DNA of 64,000 bases, taken from NCBI GenBank assembly GCA_005503335.1, contig SCMQ01000019.1, positions 1 through 64,000 of the forward strand, written 5' to 3'. Origin of the DNA: Comamonadaceae bacterium 2FH. GTDB lineage: Bacteria; Pseudomonadota; Gammaproteobacteria; Burkholderiales; Burkholderiaceae_C. The position numbers and the translations under genes were made by a program. Positions 39,714-49,008 of this stretch are shown piece by piece. Numbering within the stretch: the first letter of the stretch is position 1; every line of letters starts with the position of its first letter. The notes beneath the pieces are model-generated. The model had not been told where the DNA came from and searched no databases. It saw only the letters and a list, made by a program, of their open reading frames with translations.

Positions 39714-40586
39714 ATGAACACCTGGAAAAGACTCTGGCGTAACGGTGCGGTGCGCGGCGCCGCCGCGGTGTTGGCCGTTCTGGCACTGCTGGCGTTGCTC
39801 GCGCCCTGGCTCGGCACGCTGGACCCTTCCGCGATGGATGCCTCCTTCGTTTCGGCGCCCGCCGGCACCGCCGGCCAGGTGACGCTGCTCGATGGCAGGC
39901 AGGTCGCCCACACGTTCTGGATGGGCAGCGACAGCTTCGGGCGCGACGTCTGGAGCCGGGTGCTCTACGGCACCCGCATCTCGCTCACGGTGGGTCTCTT
40001 CACCGCCGCGGTGGCGGTGCTGCTCGGCTGCCTGCTGGGCATGCTGGCCGGCTACTTCCGCGCGGTCGATGCCGTGCTCATGCGCGTCATGGACGGCCTC
40101 ATGGCCATCCCTGCGGTGCTGCTGGCCATCACGCTGGTGGCCGTGCTGGGCGCCAGCCTGTCCACCGTGATCCTCGCCATTGCCGTGCCTGAAGTGCCGC
40201 GCGTCACGCGGCTGGTGCGCGCGCTGGTCATGGGTCTGCGCGACGAACCCTTCGTCGAGGCGGCGCGTGCGCTGGCCACGCCCAACGCCGTGATCCTGTG
40301 GCGCGATATCCTGCCCAACGCGCTGGCGCCGCTGATCGTGCAGGGCACCTTCATCGCCGCCTCGGCCGTGCTGACCGAGGCCATCCTGAGCTTCCTCGGC
40401 CTGGGCCTGCCGGCCGACGTGCCGACCTGGGGCAGCATCATGGCCGAAGGCCGCGTGCAGTTCTCGCAGAGCCCCGGCAACGTGATGTTCCCGGCCCTGT
40501 TCCTGGTGCCCACGGTGCTGGCCATCAACCTGCTCGGCGACGGCCTGCGCGACGTGCTCGACCCCAAATTCTCCCAACGCGTGTGA
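39714..40586 (+). CDS. peptide-type ABC transporter permease (DppC family)
   Basis: A 290-residue permease with an OppC-like N-terminal region (RNGAVRGAAAVLAVLALLALLAPWLG). The GSDSFGRDVWSRVLYGTRISL motif is characteristic of DppC/OppC, and the EAA loop is DEPFVEAARALATPNAVILWRDILPN. It pairs with the upstream DppB-type permease as a heterodimer. Confidence 0.93.
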   Translation: MNTWKRLWRNGAVRGAAAVLAVLALLALLAPWLGTLDPSAMDASFVSAPAGTAGQVTLLDGRQVAHTFWMGSDSFGRDVWSRVLYGTRISLTVGLFTAAVAVLLGCLLGMLAGYFRAVDAVLMRVMDGLMAIPAVLLAITLVAVLGASLSTVILAIAVPEVPRVTRLVRALVMGLRDEPFVEAARALATPNAVILWRDILPNALAPLIVQGTFIAASAVLTEAILSFLGLGLPADVPTWGSIMAEGRVQFSQSPGNVMFPALFLVPTVLAINLLGDGLRDVLDPKFSQRV

Positions 40587-40594
40587 GCCCAGCC

Positions 40595-42232
40595 ATGACC
40601 GACCAGACCATCCTCCACGTCGAAGGCCTGCAGGTGGCCCTGCCCGCCGACGCCGACCGGCCGTTTGCGATCGAGAACCTCTCGCTGCGCATCCGCGCCG
40701 GCCGCACGCTGTGCATCGTCGGCGAATCGGGCTCCGGCAAGTCGGTGCTGGCCACCACCGTGATGGGTCTGCTCGCCAAGGGGCTGGAGATCCGCGCCGG
40801 CCGCATCGCGCTGGCGGGCGAGACCCTGCTGGCCGACGGCCGCTACCTGCCGCAGCCGCGCCTGCGCGCCCTGCGCGGCACCGGCATGGCCATGGTGTTC
40901 CAGGAGCCCATGACCGCGCTTAACCCGGTGCATACTTGCGGCGAGCAGGTCGACGAGCTGCTGCGCACCCACACCGGCTGGCCGGCGGCCAAGCGGCGCG
41001 CGCACATCCTCGCCATCTTCGAGCGCGTGCGCCTGCCCGAGCCCGCGCGCATCTATGCGAGCTACCCGCACCAGCTCTCGGGCGGGCAGCGCCAGCGCAT
41101 CGTGATCGCGATGGCCATCGTCCTCAAGCCCAGGTTGCTGATCTGCGACGAGCCGACCACCGCGCTGGACGTGACCACGCAGGCCGAAATCCTCAAGCTG
41201 ATCGCCGAGCTGCAGGCCGAGCAGGGCAGCGCCGTGCTGTTCATCACGCACGACATGGGCGTGGTCGCCGAGATCGCCGACGAGGTGATGGTGATGCACC
41301 GCGGCCAGGTGGTGGAGCAGGGGCCGTGCGAGCAGGTGCTGCTGCAGCCGCGCGAGGCCTACACCCGCATGCTGCTCGACGCCGTACCCGGCATGACGCC
41401 GCCCGCGCCGCGCGCGCCGGCCGGCGGCCCGCCGATGCTGGCGGGCCGGGGCGTGAGCAAGACCTACGTGCGGCGCGACTGGCTGGGCCGCGCGCGCCAC
41501 AACACCGCGCTGCACGATGCGGCCGTGGCCGTGCACCGCGGCGAGACCGTGGGCATCGTCGGCGAATCGGGTTCGGGCAAGTCCACGCTGGCGCGCTGCA
41601 TGATCCGCCTGATTGACCCAAGCGCGGGCATCATCCAGTGGGGCGACACCGAGGTGCAGGACCTGTCCGAAGGCCGGCTGCGCCCGCTGCGCTCGCGCGT
41701 GCAGGTGGTGTTCCAGGACCCGAACCGCTCGCTCAACCCGCGCCGCCGCGTCGGCTCCTCCATGGTCGAGGGCGCGATCAATTTCGGCATGGACGCGCGC
41801 CAGGCGAGCCAGACGGCCGAGCAGCTGATGGACCGCATCCAGCTGCCGCGCCAGGCGCTCGAGCGCTACCCGCACCAATTTTCCGGCGGCCAGCGCCAGC
41901 GCCTGGCGATCGCGCGCGCCATCGCTTGCCAGCCACAGGTGCTGGTGGCCGACGAGGCCGTGTCCGCGCTCGACGTGTCGGTGCAGGCGCAGATCCTCGA
42001 CCTGCTGCGCAGCATCCAGGCTGAGCTGGGCCTGGGGCTCTTGTTCATCACGCACGACCTGCGCGTGGCCGCCCAGCTGTGCGACCGCGTGATCGTGATG
42101 CACCAGGGGCGGATCGTGGAAGAGGGCTTGACCTCGGAGGTTTTCGCCCGCCCCGCGCACCCGTACACACGCAAGCTGCTGGCGGCAGCGCCGAGCGCCG
42201 AGCTGGGGCATCGGCACGCCATCTCTCAATAG
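40595..42232 (+). CDS. peptide-type ABC transporter ATP-binding protein, fused double ATPase
   Basis: A 545-residue protein carrying both DppD-like and DppF-like nucleotide-binding domains in one chain. Domain 1 has Walker A GESGSGKS, signature LSGGQRQR and Walker B LLICDEPTT. Domain 2 repeats these as GESGSGKS, FSGGQRQR and VLVADEAVS, with an OppC-type tail ending ASPHPYT-like (ARPAHPYTRKLLAA). Each half ends with the peptide-transporter C-terminal region. The ATG at 40595 starts 8 nt after the permease stop. Fused ATPases of this kind are known from glutathione and dipeptide systems. Confidence 0.93.
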   Translation: MTDQTILHVEGLQVALPADADRPFAIENLSLRIRAGRTLCIVGESGSGKSVLATTVMGLLAKGLEIRAGRIALAGETLLADGRYLPQPRLRALRGTGMAMVFQEPMTALNPVHTCGEQVDELLRTHTGWPAAKRRAHILAIFERVRLPEPARIYASYPHQLSGGQRQRIVIAMAIVLKPRLLICDEPTTALDVTTQAEILKLIAELQAEQGSAVLFITHDMGVVAEIADEVMVMHRGQVVEQGPCEQVLLQPREAYTRMLLDAVPGMTPPAPRAPAGGPPMLAGRGVSKTYVRRDWLGRARHNTALHDAAVAVHRGETVGIVGESGSGKSTLARCMIRLIDPSAGIIQWGDTEVQDLSEGRLRPLRSRVQVVFQDPNRSLNPRRRVGSSMVEGAINFGMDARQASQTAEQLMDRIQLPRQALERYPHQFSGGQRQRLAIARAIACQPQVLVADEAVSALDVSVQAQILDLLRSIQAELGLGLLFITHDLRVAAQLCDRVIVMHQGRIVEEGLTSEVFARPAHPYTRKLLAAAPSAELGHRHAISQ

Positions 42233-42242
42233 GACAGACAAC

Positions 42243-43718
42243 ATGACATTGGCAATGAGCTGGGACGAGTGGGCCGCGCACGACGCCGTGGGCCTGGCCG
42301 AACGGGTGCGCAAGGGCGAAGTGACGCCCGCCGAGCTGGCGCGGCAGGCCGCCGCCGGCGTGGAGAAGGTCAACCCCGCGGTGAGCGCCGTGGTCGAGGT
42401 GTTCGAGGACGTGGTGGCCGATCCGCGCAAGGACGGCATGAACCCCGACGGCCCCTTCGCCGGCGTGCCCTTCCTCATGAAGGACCTGGGCCCCACGCTC
42501 AAGGGCCGGCTGCAGGAGCAGGGCTCGCTCTTCATGCGCGGCAACCGTCCCACGGCCGACACCTGGCTCACCAGCCGCATGCGCAACGCTGGCCTGAACC
42601 TGATGGGCCGCACCACCACGCCGGAATTCGGCGTCTGCAGCTCGGCCGAGAACCCGGCGGTCTACGTCACGCGCAATCCCTGGAACACCGACTACACCAC
42701 CTGCGGGTCCTCCGCCGGCACCTCCGCCATCGTGGCGGCGGGCGTGGTGCCCATGTCGCATGCGACGGACGGCGGTGGCTCCATCCGCATCCCGGCTGGC
42801 TTCAACGGCAACATCGGCCTGAAGCCCTCGCGCGGCGTGTTCTCCATAGCCCCCCACCTGTCGGACATCACCGGCTACGTGTCGATCCAGGGCTGCCACA
42901 GCCGCACGGTGCGCGACACCGCCACCTTCGTCGACGTCTGCCGCGGCGGCGCGCCGGGCGAGTTCATGCCCTACTGGATGCCGCCCGAGCCCTATGCCGA
43001 GCTGATCCGCAAGGACCCGGGCCGCCTGCGCATCGCGCTCTCGCACGAGTGGGGCGACTACCGCGCCACGCCGCACATCGTGGCCGAGCTGGAGCGCGCC
43101 GGCCGCTTCCTGGAAGGCCTGGGTCACCACGTGGAGTGGGCGCTGCCCCAGGCGGACCTGCGCGCCGCCTTCGCCGCACAGACCACCTGCTACATCAGCA
43201 ACTTCGCGCAGGTCATCAACGGCATGCTGGCCGGGCGCGGCCTCGCGCGCCCGCCGGCTGAGCTGATCGAGCCGATCAACATCCGCATCTGGGAGGCGGG
43301 CAAGGACATGTCGTACGCCGAGCGCTACCAGATGCAGGGCGTGTTCAACAGCACGGCGCGCGCGTTCGGCAGCTTCTTCGAGGACTGGGACATCATCCTC
43401 ACGCCCATTACCGCGCTGCCCACGCCGCGCGTGGGCACCATGGAGTACCTGACGATCAGCGACAACCCGGATGTGCTGGACTGGTTCGCCAACCTGTGGA
43501 AGTTCTTCGCCTACACGCCGCTGTCGAACCTGTGCGGCATCCCGGCCATCTCGCTGCCGATGGCGCGGCAGGAGAACGGGCTGCCCTTCGGCATCCAGGC
43601 GCAGGCCAGACAGGCCAACGATGGCCTGCTGCTGCAGCTCGCGGCGCAGATCGAGCGCGCCCTGGGCGGCCGCTGGAACGACGGCCGCCAGCCCGGCGTG
43701 CACGTGCGCAGCGCCTGA
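42243..43718 (+). CDS. amidase signature family hydrolase
   Basis: A 491-residue serine amidase. The Ser-cisSer-Lys triad is complete: Lys80 in PFLMKD, the cis-serine in TTCGSSAGTS (156/157), and the nucleophile Ser180 in DGGGSIRIPAG. It starts 10 nt after the ATPase stop and closes the operon. No signal peptide is seen, so it acts in the cytosol on imported substrate. This is consistent with the MocR regulator and the peptide-type importer handling an amide, lactam or N-acyl compound. The substrate is unknown. Confidence 0.92.
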   Translation: MTLAMSWDEWAAHDAVGLAERVRKGEVTPAELARQAAAGVEKVNPAVSAVVEVFEDVVADPRKDGMNPDGPFAGVPFLMKDLGPTLKGRLQEQGSLFMRGNRPTADTWLTSRMRNAGLNLMGRTTTPEFGVCSSAENPAVYVTRNPWNTDYTTCGSSAGTSAIVAAGVVPMSHATDGGGSIRIPAGFNGNIGLKPSRGVFSIAPHLSDITGYVSIQGCHSRTVRDTATFVDVCRGGAPGEFMPYWMPPEPYAELIRKDPGRLRIALSHEWGDYRATPHIVAELERAGRFLEGLGHHVEWALPQADLRAAFAAQTTCYISNFAQVINGMLAGRGLARPPAELIEPINIRIWEAGKDMSYAERYQMQGVFNSTARAFGSFFEDWDIILTPITALPTPRVGTMEYLTISDNPDVLDWFANLWKFFAYTPLSNLCGIPAISLPMARQENGLPFGIQAQARQANDGLLLQLAAQIERALGGRWNDGRQPGVHVRSA

Positions 43719-43860
43719 ACCTTGCGAAGGCGGTTCCCGGCACGGCTGTGCTGCCGGCATGGCGCCTGACGCTGGGGTGGTGGTGCCCGCCCTGACCGCG
43801 GGGCGCTGCGGCGCCGATGCCAGAATACGCTGGTACCGCCAGCCCCTTCCCTGACGCTCC

Positions 43861-44958
43861 ATGCCCCGTCCCATCCACGCCACCATCCACACCGAAGCCC
43901 TGCGTCACAACCTCGCGCGCCTGCGTGCCGCCGCGCCCGACGCCCGGGTCTGGGCCGTGGTCAAGGCCAACGCCTACGGCCACGGCCTGGAGCGGGCCTT
44001 CGAAGGCCTGCGCGGCGCCGACGGCTTTGCCCTGCTGGACCTGGCCGAGGCCGAGCGCCTGCGCCAGCTCGGCTGGCGCGGCCCCATCCTGCTGCTCGAG
44101 GGCGTGTTCGAGGCGCGCGACCTCGAGCTGTGCTCGCGCCTGAACCTCTGGCACACGGTGCACTGCGACGCCCAGATCGACATGCTGGCCAGCCACAAGA
44201 CGCACCAGCCGCACCGGGTCTTCCTCAAGCTCAACTCGGGCATGAACCGCCTGGGCTTCACGCCGGCGCGCTTTCGCTCGGCCTGGACGCGGCTGAACGC
44301 CCTGCCGCAGGTCGACGAGATCTCGCTGATGACGCATTTCGCCGACGCCGACCTGGCCGGCGGCATCGACGCCCCGCTGGCCCGCTTCACCGAGGCCACC
44401 CAGGACCTGCCCGGCGAGCGCAGCCTGGCCAACAGCGCGGCCACGCTGCGCCACGGCCTGGAGCCGGCCGTGCGCGCCGACTGGGTGCGCCCCGGCATCG
44501 CGGCCTACGGCGGCGTGCCGGACTATCCCGAGCATGACGCCGCCCACTGGGGCCTGCAGCCCGCCATGAGCCTGAACTCCCGCCTGATCGGCGTGCAGCA
44601 GCTGCAGGCCGGCGACGCCGTGGGCTATGGCTCGAGCTTCCGCGCCAGCGGCCCCCTGCGCGTCGGGGTCGTGGCCTGCGGCTATGCCGACGGCTACCCG
44701 CGCCACTGCGCCACCGGCACGCCGGTGCTGGTCGACGGCGTTCGCACGCGCACCCTGGGCCGGGTCAGCATGGACATGATCGCGGTGGACCTCGGCGTCT
44801 TGCCCGAGGCGGGCCTGGGCAGCGAGGTCACGCTCTGGGGCCGCGCCGGCAACGGCGCCCTGCTGCCCATAGACGAGGTGGCCCAGGCCGCCGGCACCGT
44901 GGGCTACGAGCTCATGTGTGCGCTGGCGCCGCGCGTGCCGGTGACGGTGGCGCCTTAG
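43861..44958 (+). CDS. alr: alanine racemase
   Basis: A 365-residue PLP enzyme making D-alanine for peptidoglycan. The PLP lysine is Lys35 in [11 protein letters not shown]. Other motifs are [25 protein letters not shown], and the catalytic tyrosine region [12 protein letters not shown]. The MDMIAVDLG segment near the C-terminal domain is also typical. The 142-nt gap upstream with AGAATAC near 43823 probably carries its own promoter. It converges on hutC, 18 nt away. Confidence 0.95.
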   Translation: MPRPIHATIHTEALRHNLARLRAAAPDARVWAVVKANAYGHGLERAFEGLRGADGFALLDLAEAERLRQLGWRGPILLLEGVFEARDLELCSRLNLWHTVHCDAQIDMLASHKTHQPHRVFLKLNSGMNRLGFTPARFRSAWTRLNALPQVDEISLMTHFADADLAGGIDAPLARFTEATQDLPGERSLANSAATLRHGLEPAVRADWVRPGIAAYGGVPDYPEHDAAHWGLQPAMSLNSRLIGVQQLQAGDAVGYGSSFRASGPLRVGVVACGYADGYPRHCATGTPVLVDGVRTRTLGRVSMDMIAVDLGVLPEAGLGSEVTLWGRAGNGALLPIDEVAQAAGTVGYELMCALAPRVPVTVAP

Positions 44959-44976
44959 CCTCCCAGGCACTGAGCC

Positions 44977-45699
44977 TCAGCCCTGCGTCGGCGAGAAGCG
45001 GGCCACCAGCTCCCGGCCCTCGCCGGGGTAGCTCAGGCGCACCTGGGTCACCGGGTGCTCGCTGCTCCAGGTGCGCCGCTCTATCACCAGGCAGGGCGTG
45101 CCCTTGCGCAGCTTGAGCGCGCGCGCGGTCTCGGCGTCGGCGCCCTCGGCGCGTATGCGGTGCTCGGCCGAGGTCCAGGGCACGCGGCCGAACAGCCAGG
45201 CGCCCGGCGCCAGCTCGGCGAACGCCTCCTCGGCCGCCTCGGGCACCACGGCCAGGTTGATCAGCCGGTCCTCCAGGCAGAACGGGCGCTCGCCCGCGTA
45301 ATGCAGGCAGGCCAGGGCCAGCACCGGGCCGGTCTGCGCCATCACCAGGCGCTCGCGGTCGGCGCGCCCGCTGCGCCGCTGCTCGCGCTGCAGGATCTGG
45401 TAGTGGTAGGGCAGGCCCAGCTCTGCCACCTCGGCGCGTATGTCCTGGATCTGCAGCACGGCCGAGCGCGACTGCGAGCGCATCACGAAGCTGCCGGCCT
45501 TGCGCCGCCGCTCGATCAGGCCGGTGCGCGCCAGCTGGGTCAGCGCCTTGTTCGCCGTCATGCGCGAGCAGCCGTAGCTCTCGGCCAGCTCCAGCTCGGA
45601 CGGCAGGTGAAAGCCCGGCGGCCAGCGCCCCGAGAGGATCAGCTCCTCGATCTCGGACAGGATGCGCTGGTGCAGCGAGGTGGGGGGCAGTGGTTCCAT
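44977..45699 (-). CDS. hutC: histidine utilization repressor HutC (GntR family)
   Basis: A 240-residue regulator. An N-terminal GntR winged helix ([46 protein letters not shown]) is joined to a UTRA effector domain. The start at 45699 (MEPLPPTSL) is the standard HutC N-terminus. The inducer of the family is urocanate. It diverges from hutH, and the gap holds a perfect palindromic operator. The remaining hut genes (hutU, hutI, hutF or hutG) are not in the window. Confidence 0.92.
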   Translation of the reverse strand: MEPLPPTSLHQRILSEIEELILSGRWPPGFHLPSELELAESYGCSRMTANKALTQLARTGLIERRRKAGSFVMRSQSRSAVLQIQDIRAEVAELGLPYHYQILQREQRRSGRADRERLVMAQTGPVLALACLHYAGERPFCLEDRLINLAVVPEAAEEAFAELAPGAWLFGRVPWTSAEHRIRAEGADAETARALKLRKGTPCLVIERRTWSSEHPVTQVRLSYPGEGRELVARFSPTQG

Positions 45700-45775
45700 G
45701 TCGCGCACGATTATCCAGACGGTGGGGATGGGAACCGGCCGTGGCACACATGCCAAAACGGTCGGCTCTGCTATT

Positions 45776-45787
45776 ATGTATATACAT
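45776..45787. promoter_or_regulatory. HutC operator
   Basis: ATGTATATACAT, a perfect 12-bp palindrome, overlaps a hutH -10-like TATTAT (45772-45777). The core TGTATATACA matches known HutC operators in pseudomonads. Confidence 0.75.
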
Positions 45788-45818
45788 TATGACCCGCTTC
45801 GCATCCCAGGAGACCCCC

Positions 45819-47363
45819 ATGAGCACCCCCCTCACCCTGCATCCCGGCGCCGCGCCGCTGGCCGACTGGCGCGCCATCTACTTCGGCGCCGCCGCGCGGC
45901 TCGACCCGGCCTGCGCGGCCGCCGTGCAGGCCAGCGCCGACACCGTGGCGCGCATCGTCGCGCGCGGCGAGCCGGTCTACGGCGTCAACACCGGCTTCGG
46001 CAAGCTGGCCAGCGTGCGCATCGAGCCTTCCGACCTCGAGCGCCTGCAGCGCAACATCGTGCTCTCGCACGCCGCCGGCGTGGGCGAGCCCATGCCCGCC
46101 AGCGTGACCCGGCTCATGATGGCGCTCAAGCTGGCCAGCCTGGCCCAGGGCGCCTCCGGCATCCGCCCCGCCACCCTGGCCCTGCTGGAGGCCATGCTGG
46201 CCAAGGACCTGATTCCCGTCGTGCCCTCGCAGGGCTCGGTCGGCGCCTCGGGCGACCTGGCGCCGCTGGCCCACATGACGGCCGTGATGATCGGCGTGGG
46301 CGAGGCCCAGACGCCGGCCGGCCGCCTGCCCGCGCGCGAGGCCCTGGCCCAGGCCGGCCTGGAGCCCGTGACCCTGGGCCCCAAGGAAGGCCTGGCCCTG
46401 CTCAACGGCACGCAGTTCTCCACCGCCAATGCCCTGGCCGGCCTGTTCGAGGCCGAGCGCCTGTTCCAGGCGGCCCTGGTGACCGGCGCCCTGGCCACCG
46501 ATGCCGCGCGCGGCTCGGACGCGCCCTTCGACGCGCGCATCCACCGCCTGCGCAAGCACCGCGGCCAGATCGAGACCGCCGAGGCCCTGCGCACCCTGCT
46601 GGCCGGCAGCGCCATCCGCGCCTCGCATGCCCAGGGCGACGAGCGCGTGCAGGACCCCTATTGCCTGCGCTGCCAGCCCCAGGTCATGGGCGCCTGCCTG
46701 GACCTGCTGCGCCAGGCCGCCGGCCTGCTGGAGACCGAGGCCAACGGCGTGTCGGACAACCCGCTGATCTTCACTGCCGAGGGCGAGGCCTTGTCGGGCG
46801 GCAACTTCCACGCCGAGCCCGTGGCCTTCGCGGCCGACATGATCGCCATGGCGGTCTGCGAGATCGGCTCGCTGGCCGAGCGCCGCGTCGCCATGCTGGT
46901 GGATCCGGCGCTGTCGGGCCTGCCGGCCTTCCTCACCGCCCACCCGGGCCTGAACTCGGGCTTCATGATCCCGCAGGTCACGGCCGCGGCCCTGGTGTCG
47001 GAGAACAAGCAGCGCGCCTACCCGGCCAGCGTGGATTCGATCCCCACCTCGGCCAACCAGGAGGACCATGTGTCCATGGCCGCGCATGGCGCGCGCCGCC
47101 TCATGCCCATGGTCGAGAACGCCACCGCCGTGATCGGCATCGAGCTGCTGGCCGCGGCCCAGGGCTGCGACTTCCAGGCCCCGCTGCACAGCAGCGCCGC
47201 GCTGGAGGCCGTGCGCCGCACCCTGCGCGAGCGCGTGCCGCGCCTGGAGGAAGACCGCCACATCCAGCCCGACATGCAGGCCGCCATCGCCCTGGTGCGC
47301 TGCGGCGCGCTGGCGCAGGCGGTGGGGCTGGCGCTGCCGCAGGTGGCGGCGCACTCGGCCTGA
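45819..47363 (+). CDS. hutH: histidine ammonia-lyase
   Basis: A 514-residue cytosolic enzyme converting histidine to urocanate and ammonia, the first step of histidine use. The MIO-forming triad Ala-Ser-Gly is at residues 143-145 ([12 protein letters not shown]), with the catalytic tyrosine in [13 protein letters not shown] and the NPLIF segment downstream. The ATG at 45819 has CAGGAGA at proper spacing. It is controlled by the divergent hutC through the palindrome over its promoter. A palindromic repeat follows, and no further hut gene comes after it. Confidence 0.96.
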   Translation: MSTPLTLHPGAAPLADWRAIYFGAAARLDPACAAAVQASADTVARIVARGEPVYGVNTGFGKLASVRIEPSDLERLQRNIVLSHAAGVGEPMPASVTRLMMALKLASLAQGASGIRPATLALLEAMLAKDLIPVVPSQGSVGASGDLAPLAHMTAVMIGVGEAQTPAGRLPAREALAQAGLEPVTLGPKEGLALLNGTQFSTANALAGLFEAERLFQAALVTGALATDAARGSDAPFDARIHRLRKHRGQIETAEALRTLLAGSAIRASHAQGDERVQDPYCLRCQPQVMGACLDLLRQAAGLLETEANGVSDNPLIFTAEGEALSGGNFHAEPVAFAADMIAMAVCEIGSLAERRVAMLVDPALSGLPAFLTAHPGLNSGFMIPQVTAAALVSENKQRAYPASVDSIPTSANQEDHVSMAAHGARRLMPMVENATAVIGIELLAAAQGCDFQAPLHSSAALEAVRRTLRERVPRLEEDRHIQPDMQAAIALVRCGALAQAVGLALPQVAAHSA

Positions 47364-47390
47364 GCGGCACGCCGCTCAAGCTGCCGCCTG

Positions 47391-47429
47391 ACCTCCCTCT
47401 CCCTGTGGGAGAGGGCCGGGGTGAGGGCA
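47391..47429. repeat. dispersed palindromic repeat (CCCTCTCCC...GGGAGAGGG type)
   Basis: CCCTCTCCC-TGT-GGGAGAGGG with the tail CCGGGGTGAGGGC matches the short interspersed palindrome seen across many proteobacterial genomes. It lies between hutH and a binding-protein gene and may act as a 3' stem-loop for hutH mRNA. Confidence 0.7.
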
Positions 47430-47490
47430 GGGCGGCCGGGTTACAGTGAATGCTCCGGGCCGCCCGGCGCGGCCCCGCCCAAGGAGCCCC

Positions 47491-48219
47491 ATGAACCTGC
47501 CCGCCACCCTCATTCAAGCCTTCGCGCCCACCGGCGCGCTGCGCGCCTCGATCAACCTTGGCAACCCCCTGCTCGCGCGGCGCGACGCGGCCACCGGCCA
47601 GGCCGTCGGCGTCTCGGTGGACCTGGCGCGCGGCCTGGCCGAGCGCCTGGGCGTGGCACTCGAACTGGTGGTGTTCGAGAAGGCCATTGAATCCGTGCAG
47701 GCCGTGGCCGAGGACCGGGCCGACATCGGCTTCTTCGCCATCGACCCGCTGCGCGGCCAGGAGATCGCCTTCACCGCGCCCTACCTGCTGATCGAGGGAA
47801 GCTACCTGGTGCGCGCGGACTCGCCCCTGCAGTCCAACGACGAGGTGGACCGCCCCGGCCAGCGCGTCGTGGTCGGCCAGGGCAGCGCCTACGACCTGTA
47901 CCTCACGCGCACCCTGCACCAGGCCGAGATCGTGCGCGCGCCCAACTCGCAGGCCGTGGTCCAGCAGTTCCTGGCCCAGGGCCAGGAGGTCGCGGCCGGC
48001 GTGCGCCAGCAGCTCGAGGCCGACGCCGCCGGCCGCCCCGGCCTGCGCCTGCTGCCCGGCCGCTTCATGGTGATAGCCCAGGCCATGGGCCTGGCCAAGG
48101 CGCGCGGCCCCGAGGCCACTGCCGCGCTGGCAGCTTATGTGGAGGACATGAAGGCCAGCGGCTTCGTGGCCGGGGCGCTGCTGCATCATGGGGTGGAGGG
48201 GGCTTCGGTGGCGCCTTGA
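47491..48219 (+). CDS. amino-acid-type (SBP_bac_3) binding-domain protein without signal peptide
   Basis: A 242-residue periplasmic-binding-protein-like fold with family motifs VGVSVDLARGLAERLGVALELVVFE, ADIGFFAIDPLRGQEIAFTAPYL and YDLYLTRTLHQAEI. AAGGAG precedes the ATG at 47491, which reads straight into the fold (MNLPATLIQAFAPTGALRASINLG). No hydrophobic export signal exists here or with an in-frame upstream GTG. It is therefore probably cytosolic, or exported in an unusual way. No permease or ATPase is adjacent. The role is unknown; it may sense an amino acid. It is downstream of hutH but separated by a palindromic repeat. Confidence 0.75.
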   Translation: MNLPATLIQAFAPTGALRASINLGNPLLARRDAATGQAVGVSVDLARGLAERLGVALELVVFEKAIESVQAVAEDRADIGFFAIDPLRGQEIAFTAPYLLIEGSYLVRADSPLQSNDEVDRPGQRVVVGQGSAYDLYLTRTLHQAEIVRAPNSQAVVQQFLAQGQEVAAGVRQQLEADAAGRPGLRLLPGRFMVIAQAMGLAKARGPEATAALAAYVEDMKASGFVAGALLHHGVEGASVAP

Positions 48220-48247
48220 CGGCCTCTGAAGATTCTCGGCGCGGCGT

Positions 48248-48982
48248 TCAGACCCTCAGCACAATCGGCTGCGCGGCCGTCCTCGACTCCAGGTGCGCAT
48301 GCGCCGCCGCGGCCTGCGCCAGCGAGGCGAGCGACCCCGCGAAGCTGTCCCGGCCCACGCCGTCGTAGACCAGGTCCACGCCTTGCCCGCCGGTGATCGC
48401 CGCCACGCGGGCCGCCACGTCCTCCTCGCGGTACAGGATCACCTCGCGGCAGCCCGCGGCGCGCGCAGCCTGCACCTTGGCCGGCGAGCCGACGGTGCCT
48501 ATGACCTGGGCGCCGAGCCGGCTCGCCCATTGCACGAGCAGCCGGCCGACGCCGCCGGCCGCGGCCTGCACCAGCACCCATTCGCCCGCGCGCAGGGGGT
48601 GCACGCGGTTCACGAGCATGTCCACGGTCAGGCCCTTGAGCAGCAGCGCGGCCGCCTGGCGGTCGTCGAGCGCGTCGGGCAGCTTGAGCGCGAGTGCCGC
48701 CGGCAGCAGGCGTTCGCTCGCATAGCAGCCGTAGCGCCCCGTGACGTAGCCTATGCGGTCGCCCGGGCGCAGGTCGTGCACGCCCGCGCCCTCGATGCCC
48801 GGGATGCCGGGCAGGGCCAGCGTGTCGTACAGCCCCGAGCGCACGTACACGTCGTGGAAGTTCACGCCGACGAAGGTCTGGCGCAGGCGCAGCTCGCCGG
48901 GTCCCGGCTCGCCGACCACGACCTCGCGTGGCTGCAGGACCTCGGGCCCCCCGTGTTGCTCGATGACGATGGCAAGCGCCAT
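48248..48982 (-). CDS. quinone oxidoreductase-like MDR protein with internal deletions
   Basis: A 244-residue zinc-independent medium-chain dehydrogenase, about 80 residues shorter than the family (about 325). The N-terminal GroES-like part and NADP-binding AAAGGVGRLLVQWA are present. Two stretches look deleted in frame. GIEGAGV runs directly into HDLRPGDR, omitting the roughly nine-residue segment between two GAGV repeats (junction near 48785). GSLASL runs directly into AQAAAAHAHLE, omitting about 70 residues of the Rossmann domain and linker (junction near 48322). The frame stays open, but the product is probably inactive. It follows the hydratase gene (start 48982), in one leftward unit. 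Confidence 0.65.
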   Translation of the reverse strand: MALAIVIEQHGGPEVLQPREVVVGEPGPGELRLRQTFVGVNFHDVYVRSGLYDTLALPGIPGIEGAGVHDLRPGDRIGYVTGRYGCYASERLLPAALALKLPDALDDRQAAALLLKGLTVDMLVNRVHPLRAGEWVLVQAAAGGVGRLLVQWASRLGAQVIGTVGSPAKVQAARAAGCREVILYREEDVAARVAAITGGQGVDLVYDGVGRDSFAGSLASLAQAAAAHAHLESRTAAQPIVLRV

Positions 48983-49008
48983 GGTGCTGGTTTCCTTGTC
49001 GGTTCTGC

